Assembly: GCF_020497125.1 (NCBI RefSeq)
Contig: NC_059079.1
Location: 8,773,053 to 8,837,052 of the forward strand
Reading direction: 5' to 3'
DNA: 64,000 bases
Source: Mauremys mutica
Lineage: Eukaryota; Chordata; Testudines; Geoemydidae
The first letter of the stretch is position 1. Every line of letters begins with the position of its first letter. A program made the translations under genes and the position numbers. Of this stretch, positions 21,599 to 33,674 are shown one piece after another. The notes beneath the pieces are model-generated. The model saw nothing but the letters and a program-made list of their open reading frames with translations. It made no database searches and had not been told where the DNA came from.

Positions 21599-21931
21599 CA
21601 GTGTTTCCCAAACTTGGGATGCTGCTTGTGTAGGGAAAGGCCCTGGCGGGCTGGGCCGATTTGTTTACCTGCCGCGTCCACAGGTTTGGCCAATCGCGGG
21701 TCCCACTGGCCACGGTTCGCCGCTCCAGGCCAATGGGAGCTGCGGAAAGCGGTGTGGCCCAAGGGACATACTGGCCGCCGCTTCCAGCAACTCCCATTGG
21801 CCTGGAGCAGCAAACCGCGGCCAGTGGGAGCCGCGATCAGCCGGACCTGCGGACCCGGCAGGTACACAAATCGGCCCAGCCCGCCAGGGGCTTTCCCTAC
21901 ACAAGTGGCGTCCCAAGTTTGGGAAACACTG
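21599..21931. mobile_element. Palindromic hAT-type MITE, perfect 8-bp duplication
   Basis: The element starts CAGTGTTTCCCAAACTTGGG and ends with the near-exact inverted complement CCCAAGTTTGGGAAACACTG. CTCTAGAG occurs exactly on both sides (21591-21598, 21932-21939), the 8-bp hAT signature. The whole 333 bases fold back on themselves (for example GTCCACAGGTTTGGCCAATC against the right arm), and it is markedly GC- and CpG-rich in AT-rich DNA. All frames inside are reflections of the palindrome. Confidence 0.93.
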
Positions 21932-21939
21932 CTCTAGAG

Positions 21940-24289
21940 AATGTTAGAAGTGTGACCAAATTCTCATATAATTAAGCAAGTAATTTGCCTTTTATTTAGA
22001 CATTGAGCACAGTTTCACCCAGACCAATAAACCTGAAATAAGTATGATTAGAAATATCTTTACAACTACCACCTAAATAAGTCAAAAGCCATACACATTT
22101 GGTTAACTTGACAAGCGAAGAAAAATAATGTATCAATACTCAGATTGTCAGCAGAAAATGCATGTAAATCGCTTTCTCTTTTTGTTTCTTTTACATAATT
22201 TTTTGCAGGGTGCTTACTTTTACCATTAAGAAGTGAATATCAAACTTTTCACAGTACTACAATCACTGTATCTACAATTTTTCAAGAACAATGATCCAAA
22301 TTTGGATGCACTCATCTGGTAGCCATCTGATTTGCAGTTACAGCATCTGTTTGCTAAAGCAGTGTGCTTGCACTGGGCGCCAAGGTTTACGGGATATCCT
22401 GATCTACCTCTGCTGCAGCAAAGGGACAAATTGCTTCCTTCCCCGAAAGAACTTTCTGGATTGAGGGTTGGATAGTATTTCTAATCTGGCAGCCCTACAA
22501 AAGCTGATGATGGGGAAGTAGCCACCCAGCACATCTTGATAATCCAACAGATGAAAAAATATCTAGTCAATGAAGGAAAAGTTCCCTGCATCATGTAAAC
22601 CATTAGTCCACTATTTGCAATCTGAGGTACACAGTGAGCCAAACAGAAGCAGTGATGGAGAAGATAACAGGAAAATAAGGACAGGTCATAAGAAATCAGG
22701 GAAGTTTACACGCAACGTAAAAAAAACAAAAAAAAACAAAGTTAGCTTCAGAGAATCAATAGTCAACGGAAACCAAGGTTCCAGCTGTAAAAATTAAATG
22801 CTTCATCAGATCGGGATTTAAAACCTCCTACAATAATCCTCTCTCTTGCAATCACTGTAGCAGTGACATATCTGATACTTACCAATGCTTGTGCAGGAAT
22901 GGCAAGGGTAATAAGTTTGCCCTTGCAAGGTTAGAAGTTCTGCACAGCTAACTTTAGTGAGATTTCCTGCCAGCTTTCTGATCTGGGAGCATGGACACAC
23001 AGTACTGCATTCACACAGCACTAATGATAAGAGACACTTGTGTAAAGGTGACTGACAAAGATATTCCCAGATAATTTTTCATTTAACCACAACTATGCTC
23101 TGCTCTATTTTCATTACTATATTGTTTCCTATTTTATTAAACTGTTTTTAGTAGTATCTTAGGGTCAAAACCAGCATGAAACAGAACAGCAAGTTGTCCC
23201 TACCATAAATTTTCATTTTTGCGTTTAGATACAAAGTCATTCCCTGGTTCCTTCATCAATTCATCTCCCACACATTCTATTCTTAGCACTTTCATTTTCC
23301 ACTAAGTCTCATTTGCTATAAAAAGCAGGCAGAGTTTCCAAGTAAAACACAGGTCTGCTGAACTAAAGGCAAACATGGTGTAACTTTGTACTGTGTATGT
23401 ATCTACAATAGAATATCCCTGACATCATTTCTAAAAATCCTTTTCTTTTGATTTTCTTTCCCAGGTCTGTACTTAGCATCTAAATATTCTAATTATCATT
23501 TGAGCTATGGTAAGTGAAAAGCCCCGATAGTCTACTGATGCCTACTTATCACGTCTCTATCTCATTTGTGCACTTTTAAAGCCCCTTTTGAGTTTGTATT
23601 TAGGCATTTTTTTAAAAATTAGAGCTATAACTACAGCCTACTAGTAACAATCCATACCAAATAAAAGTTAAAAGAAAACTACCAAGGATTAAATAAAGGA
23701 GAGAGTGTTTCGGCCCTATGCTGGTCAGAAATTGTTATGAATCACCGTGATACACGGTGGACATCAGATCTGTGCAGATCATAATGCAAAAGTTAGATTT
23801 ATTTATCTAATCTATTTAATTCTGAAATGGGACAGATAGAATAGTGGATACATGTGTTACAGTACGTGCTTTTAGTTTACTGGTCAGGATGGGAATAATC
23901 CGAGATACGTTCTTTCCTTTGCTAATCAAATGGCAAACAGTCCTAGAGCCTTAACGTGTCCTCCAGGAGTTTTCTTGCCCTGCAGAGTTAATGCCACTGA
24001 GTAACATTGAGCTTCTGGTAATAAATAAATAAATAAATAAATAAAATTAAAGACATTACTTTCCGGCAGGCCAGGTGGCATTTTAAAGCTGCAGCTCTGT
24101 AATTAGATTTAATGCTGTATGTATAGATGACATGAAAACAAATCTGATCAATATCCTTCTGGTTCCATAACAAAGATAAATGCTGACCAGCAAGCCTCTG
24201 GTTGTTTGTTTCTTTTTTAAAGGCTTCAATAGATAGGGAACCTGAAGTAAACAGAGAACATAAAAAACAGGAAGAAATCCTGTTTCTTC
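21940..24289. other. Unassigned AT-rich sequence with (AAAT)n
   Basis: A tetranucleotide run of AAAT units occupies 24019-24044. No genes or transposon termini seen. Confidence 0.4.
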
Positions 24290-24770
24290 CTCTACTGGGC
24301 AGAACAGTATGGGGAGGAGGTGAGCAACCCTCAGTCATGAAAGAACAGGTTAAGGACTATTTAGAAAAACTGGACATGCACAAGTCCACAGCCCCGGATG
24401 CAATGTATCTGAGGATGCTGAGGAAGTTGGCTGATGTGATTGCAGAGCCATTGGCCGTTATCTTTGAAAACTTATGGCGATTGGAGGAGGTCCCGGATGA
24501 TTGGAAAAAGGCAAATATAGTGCCCATCTTTAAAAAAGAGAAGAAAGAGAATCTGGGGAACTGCAGACTGGTCTGCCTCACCTCATTCCCTGGAAAAATC
24601 ATGGAGCAGGTCCTGAAGGAATCCATTTTAAAGCACTTGGAGGTGAGGAAGGTGATCAGGAACAGTCAGCATGGATTCACCAAGAGCAAATCATGCCTGA
24701 CCAACCTGACTGCCTTCTATGATAAGGTAACTGGCGGCTCTGTGGATATGGGAAAGTGGTGGATGTGATA
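24290..24770 (+). mobile_element. CR1 LINE fragment (RT region), 3' end missing
   Basis: Nearly colinear with 17245-17720: HKSTAPDAMYLRMLRKLADV, then DWKKANIVPIFKKEKKENLG and SQHGFTKSKSCLTNLTAFYD. It stops just before RT motif A, at GTGGATGTGATA, exactly where a mariner-like MITE begins. Unlike ordinary CR1 insertions, the 3' tail is absent, so part was deleted after insertion. The frame 24202-24768 is nearly intact, suggesting a relatively young copy. Confidence 0.9.
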
Positions 24771-24772
24771 TA

Positions 24773-24959
24773 CACCTCTACCCCATATAACGCGACCTGA
24801 TATAACACAAATTTGGATATAATGCGGTAAAGCAGCGCTCCGGGGAGGCGGGGCTGTGCACTCTGGTGGATCAAAGCAAGTTCGATATAACGTGGTTTCA
24901 CCTATAATGCAGTAAGATTTTTTGGCTCCCAAGGACAGCATTATAACGGGGTAGAGGTG
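24773..24959. mobile_element. Mariner/pogo-like MITE
   Basis: Inverted ends CACCTCTACCCCATATAACG and (complement of right end) CACCTCTACCCCGTTATAAT. TA precedes the left end; the right flank is TG, consistent with a TA duplication mutated on one side. GATATAACG-type motifs recur inside. No coding capacity. Confidence 0.75.
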
Positions 24960-27829
24960 TGGCCAAAGATGTGATTTTTCATCTGCTTTCATTCACTACA
25001 TAAAACAACATGATGATATGGCCCTTATGCATTAAATACTGTTAGAAATTTTAAGGTGCCTGCTTTCAGTTTTCACTCAATCAGTTGATATAGCCTATTA
25101 TTACTAATAATGATTATTGAATTATGTAATATTTTGCACTTATGTAGCTTCCTTCTGAGAATCTGAAAGTGCATTAAAAATGTTTGCAACCATACCTCTA
25201 CAATATAGGAAAGCATTGTTATTTCTATTTTACAGAAGGGGAAACTTGTCAGAATAGGGTAGAAGAATGTTATTTGAGAACTACAGTAAAACAACACCAT
25301 TACAATAGTACATCCCATGCTTATGCTTTATTACTTGCTCCTTGACATTACTAGCAGAAATCCAGACTATATTATACCCCACTGAATTGTAGTCCAGCCA
25401 TAAGAAATATTTTCTACCAACATGCACTTAATCTAACTGGGGAAGTGGGGAGAAAATTAATAAGGACACTAAATTGGGAGTAAATTAATGCAATGTGTGG
25501 TGCTATCAGTGTCAGAAGCTTTCTAGGTATGTTCGGCAGCAGTATGTAGATGAAAAGAAGAAGAAATAGCAGGAGATCAATAAATGGGGAGGGGCTAGGG
25601 GAACGAATGTATTGAGTGTGCTATGGGCATGCTCTCTAAATAGATTTACCTTCCAAAGACAGACAAGTGGAATGTTTCTTTTGCAAATACTGTAACCTGC
25701 TCACACCTATACAAGTTCCTATCTGGTAGGAAAGATGATTGATTTTAAGAGTTACTACTATTTTCCAGAAGATCCCAAATAGGCTAGTATACTGTAGTGT
25801 TTTCCCAATTTGCTACCCAAAGCTTTTCATGATGGTGGTTTGTTTCTAAGAGGCATATTCACCCTCCACTAAGGAAGACAGAGGTTGCAACCAGTAATTG
25901 CTATCTGCATTATATTTCCTTAACCTTTTAGGTGCCACATGTCTCCAAGTCACAAAGGACTAGCTGTCCTCATAGAGACCCAGTTGTGAAGCTGTGGGTT
26001 CGGAAGCCTCCTTAGATACTGCATATACAGAGACCTATCATAATTGCATTCTCTTCTGGTCTCTTTACTTTAGGATCTCAGTTATCAAATGTTTGGCCTT
26101 CAAACACTAAAGCTGATTTAGTTGGTTATAATTCTTTCCACTGTAATGTCTAAAAAAAGTAGAAGCATTGTGCAAATAAGCTTTTGCAAAACCTATGGAA
26201 ACCACCTACATAGTAAAGTTATGATGACAGTGTCCCTTGTCACAGCAATTATACAATGATATATTTTATCTAAAGATGAAGCATTTGAGTCTATCCCTAA
26301 GAAAAGGAACCTTACCTGAAAACTGCCATTTTTAACATAATGTAAGGGCATGGAAATTATATTTAAAAACAACCGTGAACAATTCTTCCAAACAAGCATC
26401 AGTTAAAGAAATCCTTATTAGAAATTCTCCATATACAGTTTAGCTGAGTTAGCAAGCATGTTAAATTACTTCTCCCAAACCATCCAGATAGTGTATCTAA
26501 ATCAGGGCTGAGGTCACTGGCAATATAATGTTAGAATACCTTTCCTGCACTACACCTGAGCACACGGATAAAAAACAAGAACACAGGTTTCCCATGGTGC
26601 TATATTCCTCTAGTCTTGAAGGACAAAACAAGACTTATTTCTGGACATATGAAAGAGGACATGATACACAACAGGCAATAATGAAAATTATGATTCAAGA
26701 ACAACTATTCGGTGAAAAAATAGGTCTTGGGAACTGAAATACTGTCCTCTCTGTGTGTTTCAGCAAAATGCAGTGTCTTTTCTCCCCTCTTATAGCTTCC
26801 CTTTCCTATGGAGGATAAAGTTTCTTTTGGAATTTTTGTAATTGATATTTTTATAAGGATTAGACAATAGTCCCTAACCACCTTTCAAGTGTTTCATTTG
26901 AACATTAATGCAATAAGGGAGACATCAAGTAAAGAACCAGCTCATTAGACAATCTGATTTTGCATGTGTATTTAACAGAGATAAAAAAACAACTCTCTTG
27001 TTGTTTTCCCAACAAGTAAATGTCTTATCACCTTAAAATTTTCAAATCTTTTAGTCCCTTAAATGCAAAATGTTAAAAGAAGACACTATCAGAAAAAAAT
27101 TGCTTCAAAAAATCCTTTTTATACTTTCATTTCTATTTGCATGGGAAATGTAAACTTGAAGCAAAGTGACCTTGGTTATAAAAAATAAGAAAGCAATGTC
27201 AGAATTGATAGGACCTACCATTAGTATTTCATTCTGACAGGTAGGAAATAGGCATGTCAGCAGTGAATGTTACGGACTGAGCTGTGGCCCTGATCACAGT
27301 CAAAGCGGTAAATTTCTTCCTATGAAAGTAATTTCCTTCCAAACAAAAAAGTGCTTAAATAATACAAGTGAACTATCTAGAGATGAGAATAACTTTATAT
27401 GGCTGAGCTAAAAGACAAACAAATGAAAATGATATACATAGCTTTTGTGTTGCGTAAAAGCCAGAAAAAACAACATTATGTGTAAATAAGTAATGTTATG
27501 GTTAAGAATTCAGCTAGCTTTTAACTTCCTAGAAACTTCTTTTCTATAGAGAAAATAAACTAATGGCTACACAATAATCTTAATTATGAACTGAATGTTC
27601 AAAACACGCTAAACTGCACAAGCAACATTTGAATGTATGCTCATTTAACATGCATATTCTGCAATTAAGTGCATAAACAGTCATTTCTGTGTATAAAAAC
27701 AGGTAGTTAGGTAACCAAGTGTGTATTCTCAAGCACTCAATACAAGTTTGAATGTTTGTTTTATAACTACTATCCAAAAATTAATACACAAAACCATTGT
27801 ATTGTGCATCAGTTAAGACTGGTCTATAC
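24960..27829. other. Mostly unassigned AT-rich sequence; one old amniote repeat
   Basis: At about 25125-25260, GCACTTATGTAGCTTCCTTC, GAAAGTGCATTAAAAATG and ATTTTACAGAAGGGGAAAC match an old repeat also seen at 63890. The remaining sequence shows nothing recognisable. Confidence 0.45.
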
Positions 27830-28225
27830 ATTCTGGGTGAGATTCATGTATCTGCTCTGGCCCCTTTATGCCGAGTAAACAACTGGAGCAGTGTAAAGGG
27901 GCACTAAGAGCGGTAGATCTAGCCACAGGAGAATTCCCCCAGCCCAGGGCTTGAGGAAGAGAGCCTAGGCTTTCACCTAAGGACCAGCTGGTATGCCAGG
28001 GACTGGTTTGGTGACAGGAGGGCATGTCAGGGCAGGACTGCAGTAAGTAACGCTGTAGAGATTTGGCCACTTGTGCCAATATGCAGCTGGAGAGACAGGC
28101 TGCCATAACTTAGGCAACCCAGATTCAGGAGGGCACAAAAGTGGCTTAAAGCCACCTTAGCCCCTGCATCCTCCTGAGCTCTGAGTTTTGTGTTTGAAAG
28201 GTTGCAAAGGATTATCCTCATATTA
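27830..28225. other. Possible old repeat, unassigned
   Basis: A slightly GC-richer block contains CAGTGTAAAGGGGCACTAAG and GGCTTAAAGCCACCTTAGCC, phrases I associate with dispersed sauropsid repeats. I cannot name the family or fix its ends. Confidence 0.3.
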
Positions 28226-28233
28226 GTTTATGT

Positions 28234-28602
28234 CAGCAGTTCTCAAACTGTGGGTCGGGACCCCATTTTAATGGGGTCACCAGGGCTGGCATTAGATTTG
28301 CTGGGACCCAGGGCCAAAGCCAAAGCCCCATCGCTCAGGGCCAAAGGCCAAACCCCACCCCCTGGGGTCAAAGCCCAAGCCCAAGGGCTTCAGCCCTGGG
28401 TGGAAGGGCTTAGGTTACAGGCCCCCCGTCTGGGGCAGAAGCCCTGGGGCTTCAGTTTTGGCTCATCCAGGCTTTGGAATTGCTTCCTGCCCAGGACAGC
28501 GGGGCTTGGGTGGGCTCAGGCTTCAGTCTTCCCTCCTGGGGACGTGTAATAATTTTTGTTGTCAGAAGGGGGTCATGGTGCAATGAAGTTTGAGAACTCC
28601 TG
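28234..28602. mobile_element. hAT-type MITE, old
   Basis: Left end CAGCAGTTCTCAAACTGTGG and right end AAGTTTGAGAACTCCTG (complement CAGGAGTTCTCAAACTT) are inverted repeats. Flanks GTTTATGT and GCCTATGC match at five of eight bases, with transitions at the rest, as expected for an aged 8-bp duplication. The interior has a GCCAAAGCC/GGGCTTCAG low-complexity segment. Confidence 0.8.
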
Positions 28603-28610
28603 GCCTATGC

Positions 28611-29840
28611 AATGAAGAATGTATTCCTGGTTTAATTTCCTACTGCATTAGCTACTATAGCTGTTAAACATATGGCTGCAGCACCTTCCTAGGAATCAGA
28701 ACGGCTGTCCACATGAGTTCAATGGGTTTAGGCAGTTTCACTACATGTGGTGTCAATTTAATGTGAAATTATATGACAAAACTGCAAATGGCTAAATCTT
28801 TGAAAATCATCCATATTTGCTAGTGATACAGGTTTCTTCTGTGTATCACTAAATGCCAATCAAAAATTTAGAATCAATTTTCAAGCCTGTATAGCACATT
28901 ATCTAAGAGATTCCTGTTGATTTTAACTGGAATCGCATAACTAAAACTGAGCACAATAGTGACTATCCAGAGTTATACACAAAGTGCTTGAAAGTGATTA
29001 TTTTTGTTTTATGTTCCCACTGCAGAACTATTCTCTCTCAAATACCCTGAGCCTTAATTCTTAGATATAAATGCTCCTCTTTTAGGCATTAATTTTCCCC
29101 CCAACATAATTCACTGGCACTCACCCATTTTATATTAACCTTCATTAACAGATAGAGAAAAATGTTCTTTTTACTGGGAAACCTGACAGACCTCATATGG
29201 TATATTTTAAAAAATCTAGTGGGTGCTGTCTCAGTAATAAAAATAGTGCTCAAATGGATTAGATCACCACATTTTCTTGGTTAATTTCATGGCCTGACTT
29301 TACATTTAATGGCAAATTCTGCCATCAGATTCCCAGAAACACAGTTCTCACATTGTAACACATAGAATACCTTTATCAATCAGGAATGCACTACAGTGCT
29401 GATGCAAATTTTGTAATTCACAAGGGTTCAGCTACAGTGGTGGGTAGTGAGGATAAGCTGCAGTGTCCTGGGAGGGTCCGGTTAATTGAAACAGCAGGCA
29501 AGGTGAGATTTAACCTAGAAAATGGGTTAACAAAGGGCAACCTACAATTATTGGAAGGAAAAGGGATGGGTTATGGCCACACCCTACCCTCAGGCTCTAA
29601 GAGGGCAGTTTCCTTGCTGGGTGTGTCCAATCTCTCATCTTGAAAAATGGGCAGCTAGCATGATACAGATCATGCAAGAGGGATCTATGCCTGTGGTCCT
29701 GAAATCTGATGACATGATCACAAAGTGGTTCATAACAAACTGCAAAACTGCCAGGATTTTCATTTTGGGGATGGAAGGGGATATTATATTAGTATAATTA
29801 TTTCAATTTGATCATCAAAATAAAGTTGTGGCCTTCCCAC
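28611..29840. other. Unassigned AT-rich sequence
   Basis: No repeat ends seen. A frame with ATG at 29386 (85 residues) has no recognisable features and is not accepted as a gene. Confidence 0.35.
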
Positions 29841-30672
29841 TGTCATAGATCAGGGCAACTATACCTGTATTTCCCCTCTTTGGTCCAGCAAGGGCACTCT
29901 CTGAAACTTCCAGCTCTCCAGCCTTCTTGATAGGGACCCACATCTCTCTCCCTTCTGACCAGGGTATTTCCAGGCTGCACCATTCCCTCTGCCTTCACTG
30001 TATTATTCCTAACACAGAAAGTTTGCTTTCTTTCTCTTCAGAGACTGTTAACACGTATGTTTAGTACAGTTATAAGGTACCACATAGCACTTCCCATGCA
30101 AGCCTATTTTATTTTTAAGGTCAAAAAGTCATTACAAAGAAAACATATTATAAAACCATAAAGCACCCTAACACGGATTCTGGTGAAAGCCCCCATCTAA
30201 GGGGATTCCTGGTAGTTACACTGTCACCACAGCTTCAGCTCAGAACAAGCACCCAGTGTTAGGGGCTCTTTGTAGGCCCAGTCCTTCCAATTCTAGCTTA
30301 AGGATTGGGGCCCTCTGTGGACCAGGGGTCCTGTCCATTTGACAGACCAGGAAGAAGGCCCTGAGCCAGTTTAACACCAGGCTATTGATCCAAAAATTTA
30401 AAAAAGCCCTGTCTGTTGGTCCCTGGAGAATCCAGTTTGAACTACTATCTTCCCCAGGGAAGTGGCTTCAAAGCACTGATAACAGAAAGTACATTAGCAT
30501 TCCTCCACCTATTAGAGAAGGTGCATGTAATGCCACAACAACAACAACACACAATTGCATTTTTAATATAATGTATTCACAAGATATTAAGCCTAATTCG
30601 ATAAGGTTTAGCTTAATTCAGTAAAGTTTCTTAAATCATAAGTTTTGTTCAGAACACTGTCCATCCGTCACA
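29841..30672 (+). mobile_element. Candidate solo LTR
   Basis: Starts TGTCATAGATCAGGGCAACT and ends CCATCCGTCACA, giving the TG...CA form. CCCAC precedes and CCCAT follows, a possible 5-bp duplication with one change. GGTCCAGCAAGGGCACTCTC near the left recalls turtle endogenous-retrovirus or Gypsy LTRs. No internal coding region lies beside it. Both ends are tentative. Confidence 0.4.
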
Positions 30673-30677
30673 CCCAT

Positions 30678-31039
30678 CATTTAGTATTCACTTTTGCGTG
30701 GTTTGTTCAAGCATGTCACTGCAGAGGAACAACAAAATAGACTTCTAGCATCATTAACACAATCAATTGTTGTATAGCCATAGGGTATATGCTGATAATT
30801 TTAAAGATCTCCATTATAAGCAAGTGCCATTGTAGCACCAAACAACAAAACACTATGTTTTGTCACAAGCTTGATTGAATTCTATAACCAGAAGCCTAGA
30901 TGACTAACTGAGGAAATAGTGATACTGACCTTTATTAATGCAAACCACAGCCCACTTAACTCTACATCCACAAAGGAAATTTGGACGCAGTGTTCTAACA
31001 TCTAACGTTTACATGCCCTACCATCTAGTGGAATCCATA
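30678..31039. other. Unassigned sequence
   Basis: Nothing recognised. Confidence 0.35.
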
Positions 31040-31640
31040 GCCCCGCATTAAGTGCCCAAGCTCCCTATACAATGCATGGGGAGAGTTAGGTGCCTCAGAA
31101 TATAACCTACAAAAGCCAGCAAATTGAGTGGGGAGCCACCTAAGTGAGCCAGTAGGAAATGCTGAAGAGAGGGATGGGTCCTAAGGCCCTCCCACCCCCA
31201 GGGAACAAAGGCACCTAAATCCAGACTGGAGGGAAGTACCCCCCTCCATTTGGAATTCACAACCATATCCCGACTCCTGGAACCAGGTGCCTAAGCCCTG
31301 TCTCACAACAAACCAAGAAGGAGGAACCCAGTGTTTAGAGCAGTGACCCAAGATGTGGGAGACCTGCGTTCAATTCCTCCTTCTGCCTGAAGTAGAGAAG
31401 GGACTTGAACTTGGGTCTCCCATCTCGCAGGAGAGTAACATTGCTGCTACTGACCACTCCAATCACTAGGGATCCCAAAGAACATCTGAATCTGGAGCAC
31501 GGATAAAATATGGGAAAAAAATGAAGAATGAAATAATTAAAAGTGTTATGGACACTGACTAGCGAAAAGCATGGGATGGGATTCTCAAGTAAGGGAGTTA
31601 GGTGTCCATTCCCAGTGAAAAAAGTTTCCAATTACTAAAT
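31040..31640. repeat. Dispersed sauropsid repeat with tRNA-like and hairpin segments
   Basis: GAGTTAGGTGCCTCAGAATA on the left and GGGAGTTAGGTGTCCATTCC on the right are typical edges of a dispersed repeat. Within it, TTTAGAGCAGTGACCCAAG with GCGTTCAATTCCTCC look like A and B boxes. GGGAGACCTGCGTTCAATTC (31359) pairs with TTGAACTTGGGTCTCCC (31408) to form a stem. Family name unknown to me. Confidence 0.55.
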
Positions 31641-31865
31641 TGTATGTTATGTGTGTAGTATGAACAAATGTGTATTTCACAACACAATACAGTGATTGGA
31701 AGCTTTAAAGTGTTCATTTCAAAATGAAATGGATTCACTTACTTTTGGGGTCACAAGACCAATTTTTTTAAATAGTTGCTTACTACAAACACAGATTTAC
31801 ATCACAGGCCATAATGGTATCTTTCCATTGAAAGATAGACGTTTTTAACTGTGCCAATAAGCACT

Positions 31866-31980
31866 AAGGGTGGAATTTCTCAAAGAAGGTAAGGAAGGAA
31901 GGCACCCAAACCTCATTGATTTTCACTTGGAGTTGGGCACTTAACTCCATTAGATGTTTTTGAAAATCCCACCCTAATAG
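31866..31980. repeat. Short palindromic amniote repeat
   Basis: AGGGTGGAATTTCTCAAA on the left mirrors TTTTGAAAATCCCACCCT on the right, with GGCACCCAAACC and GTTGGGCACTTAACTCC inside. It matches the general form of old fold-back repeats in sauropsids. Confidence 0.6.
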
Positions 31981-31984
31981 GCTA

Positions 31985-33276
31985 CACTTCCACTGATGGT
32001 CTCACTTCATTCTTATAATTGCCAAGTATACCTATGGTGCCCTACAAATATGACAATACGTAGAGTATAAGAATACAGCAGAATACTTACGCTAAATCCT
32101 TCTACTTTTTACCTTATTTTACTAAAGGATTACATATCTGTCCTATTCACTTATAAAACATGTCCTTTAATTATGTACTTTTAGAGCACCCTAATTAAAA
32201 TTCAGTGCATAAAAGCGTGCAAGGGTTGATAACCCATAGAACTCAGCAGACCCTAGTTAACATTCAAATGCATCCTCCATTTGGACAGACAGTAAGACTT
32301 TTCCACCTCGTTGGCAGACACTAATGATACTTGCAAATATGACTAATGTCTTCATTGGTGAAAAATTAATGCACCACAATAATTTTTCTACCTGGGGTTA
32401 ATGAACATGTCAGATGCTGAAAATGAGTTGTTTGAAAGTAAATTACTATAATCTATATTTAGAAGACACTGCTGTTGGGAAAAAAAATCTATGGTGTGTT
32501 TGATGTCCTCTGTTAACTTTTTTCATGATTTAGCTGTTCGCCTAATGAGGCTTTATACTGTGCTGGCTTCTCTGTTGATACACGAGAATGTTTTCTTTTT
32601 CCTAGCGTGCCCATTGTTTCAAGGGGGAAAGGTTAGGTTTGACTCTACTTGCAGCAAACAAGCTATACAGGACACAAAGTAGAATCTACTGGAAAATGTT
32701 TACTAACCACTGTACTTTGATCAAACTGAATCCATATTATGTTATGCATGAGATATTCTTCTCACCTGTTAATTTTTTACCATTATGAAAGCCAATAGCC
32801 GCTGGCACTATTATTCCTATGGAATGCACCTAAGTCTCCGCATTGTTAATCTAATGTAAAAAGATGAACTATTAAAAATTCAATATAATATGTTTTTAAA
32901 GCTAATACTGAATAATTTATTAGATGATCATTTGCTTTGCCATGTACTTCTTGTTATCAAAACATGAACTGAACATACCAAGCAACCAATAGGGGTAATC
33001 TAATTACCCTCTAATCCACAAACAAACAGTCCAATATAAAAGTGCACAGAAGTATGGCTGCATATCTCCATAGGCAATATGCAAATGTGGTGTTCCTCTA
33101 AACACATCTCCCGACAGACTGTAGTAAATGCAACTCCATGTTCAGAACAGAAACAATGCTGCTGGAATGTGCAGACAGAGAAAAGCAGGTGCAGCATGGG
33201 TGGAGAGATTTTGTCTTGACTCCACATCAAATCCTCCTCTTTCAGTATCTTTCCACAATTTGTGGTGGATTTAGAG
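31985..33276. other. Unassigned AT-rich sequence
   Basis: No repeat or gene recognised; several weak frames on both strands near 33000-33300. Confidence 0.4.
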
Positions 33277-33674
33277 CAGTGGATCCCAAACTTTCTGTCG
33301 AGGCAACCCACCCACTGCATTGTCTTTTTGTGTCAGCCACCATTACATATATGCACTGGCTGTGCTGGCACCACAACCCTAATCCCAGGATGGTGCAGAG
33401 GGTAGGCCGGTGGGAGGCGAGAGGGAGCGAAGCCCACCCTGCACTCACCCTGCAGTGGTAGTTTCTGCCCTATGAGACTGGGCCCAGCTCTCTGCTCCAA
33501 GTGTTGTGACCGGTCCCCAGGGTTACAGCACCACTCAGGTTTGGCCAGGCTGCCCCGTCACCCTGAGTAGTGCTGCACTGGACCAGGAGAAGTATATTTT
33601 TGCTGAGGCCAGCCCAGGATGTGGCAACCCAACTAGAACCTTCCCGGGACCCACTAGTAGGTTAGGATCCACTG
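33277..33674. mobile_element. hAT-like element, old
   Basis: Left CAGTGGATCCCAAACTTTCT and right GGTTAGGATCCACTG are inverted at their tips (CAGTGGATCC). TTTCTGTCGAGGCAACCCAC and GACCCACTAGTAGGTTAGG recall hAT MITEs of amniotes. No clear 8-bp duplication remains. Confidence 0.6.

Noticed and set aside
21548..21975. Overlapping frames on both strands
   Set aside because: They are mirror images produced by the palindromic MITE.
29386..29643. 85-residue frame with ATG start
   Set aside because: No domain, splice context or repeat family was seen; such lengths occur by chance in 64 kb.
33000..33461. Overlapping frames on both strands with Cys/His content
   Set aside because: Cys and His spacing does not fit a zinc finger, and part of the region lies in a hAT-like element.
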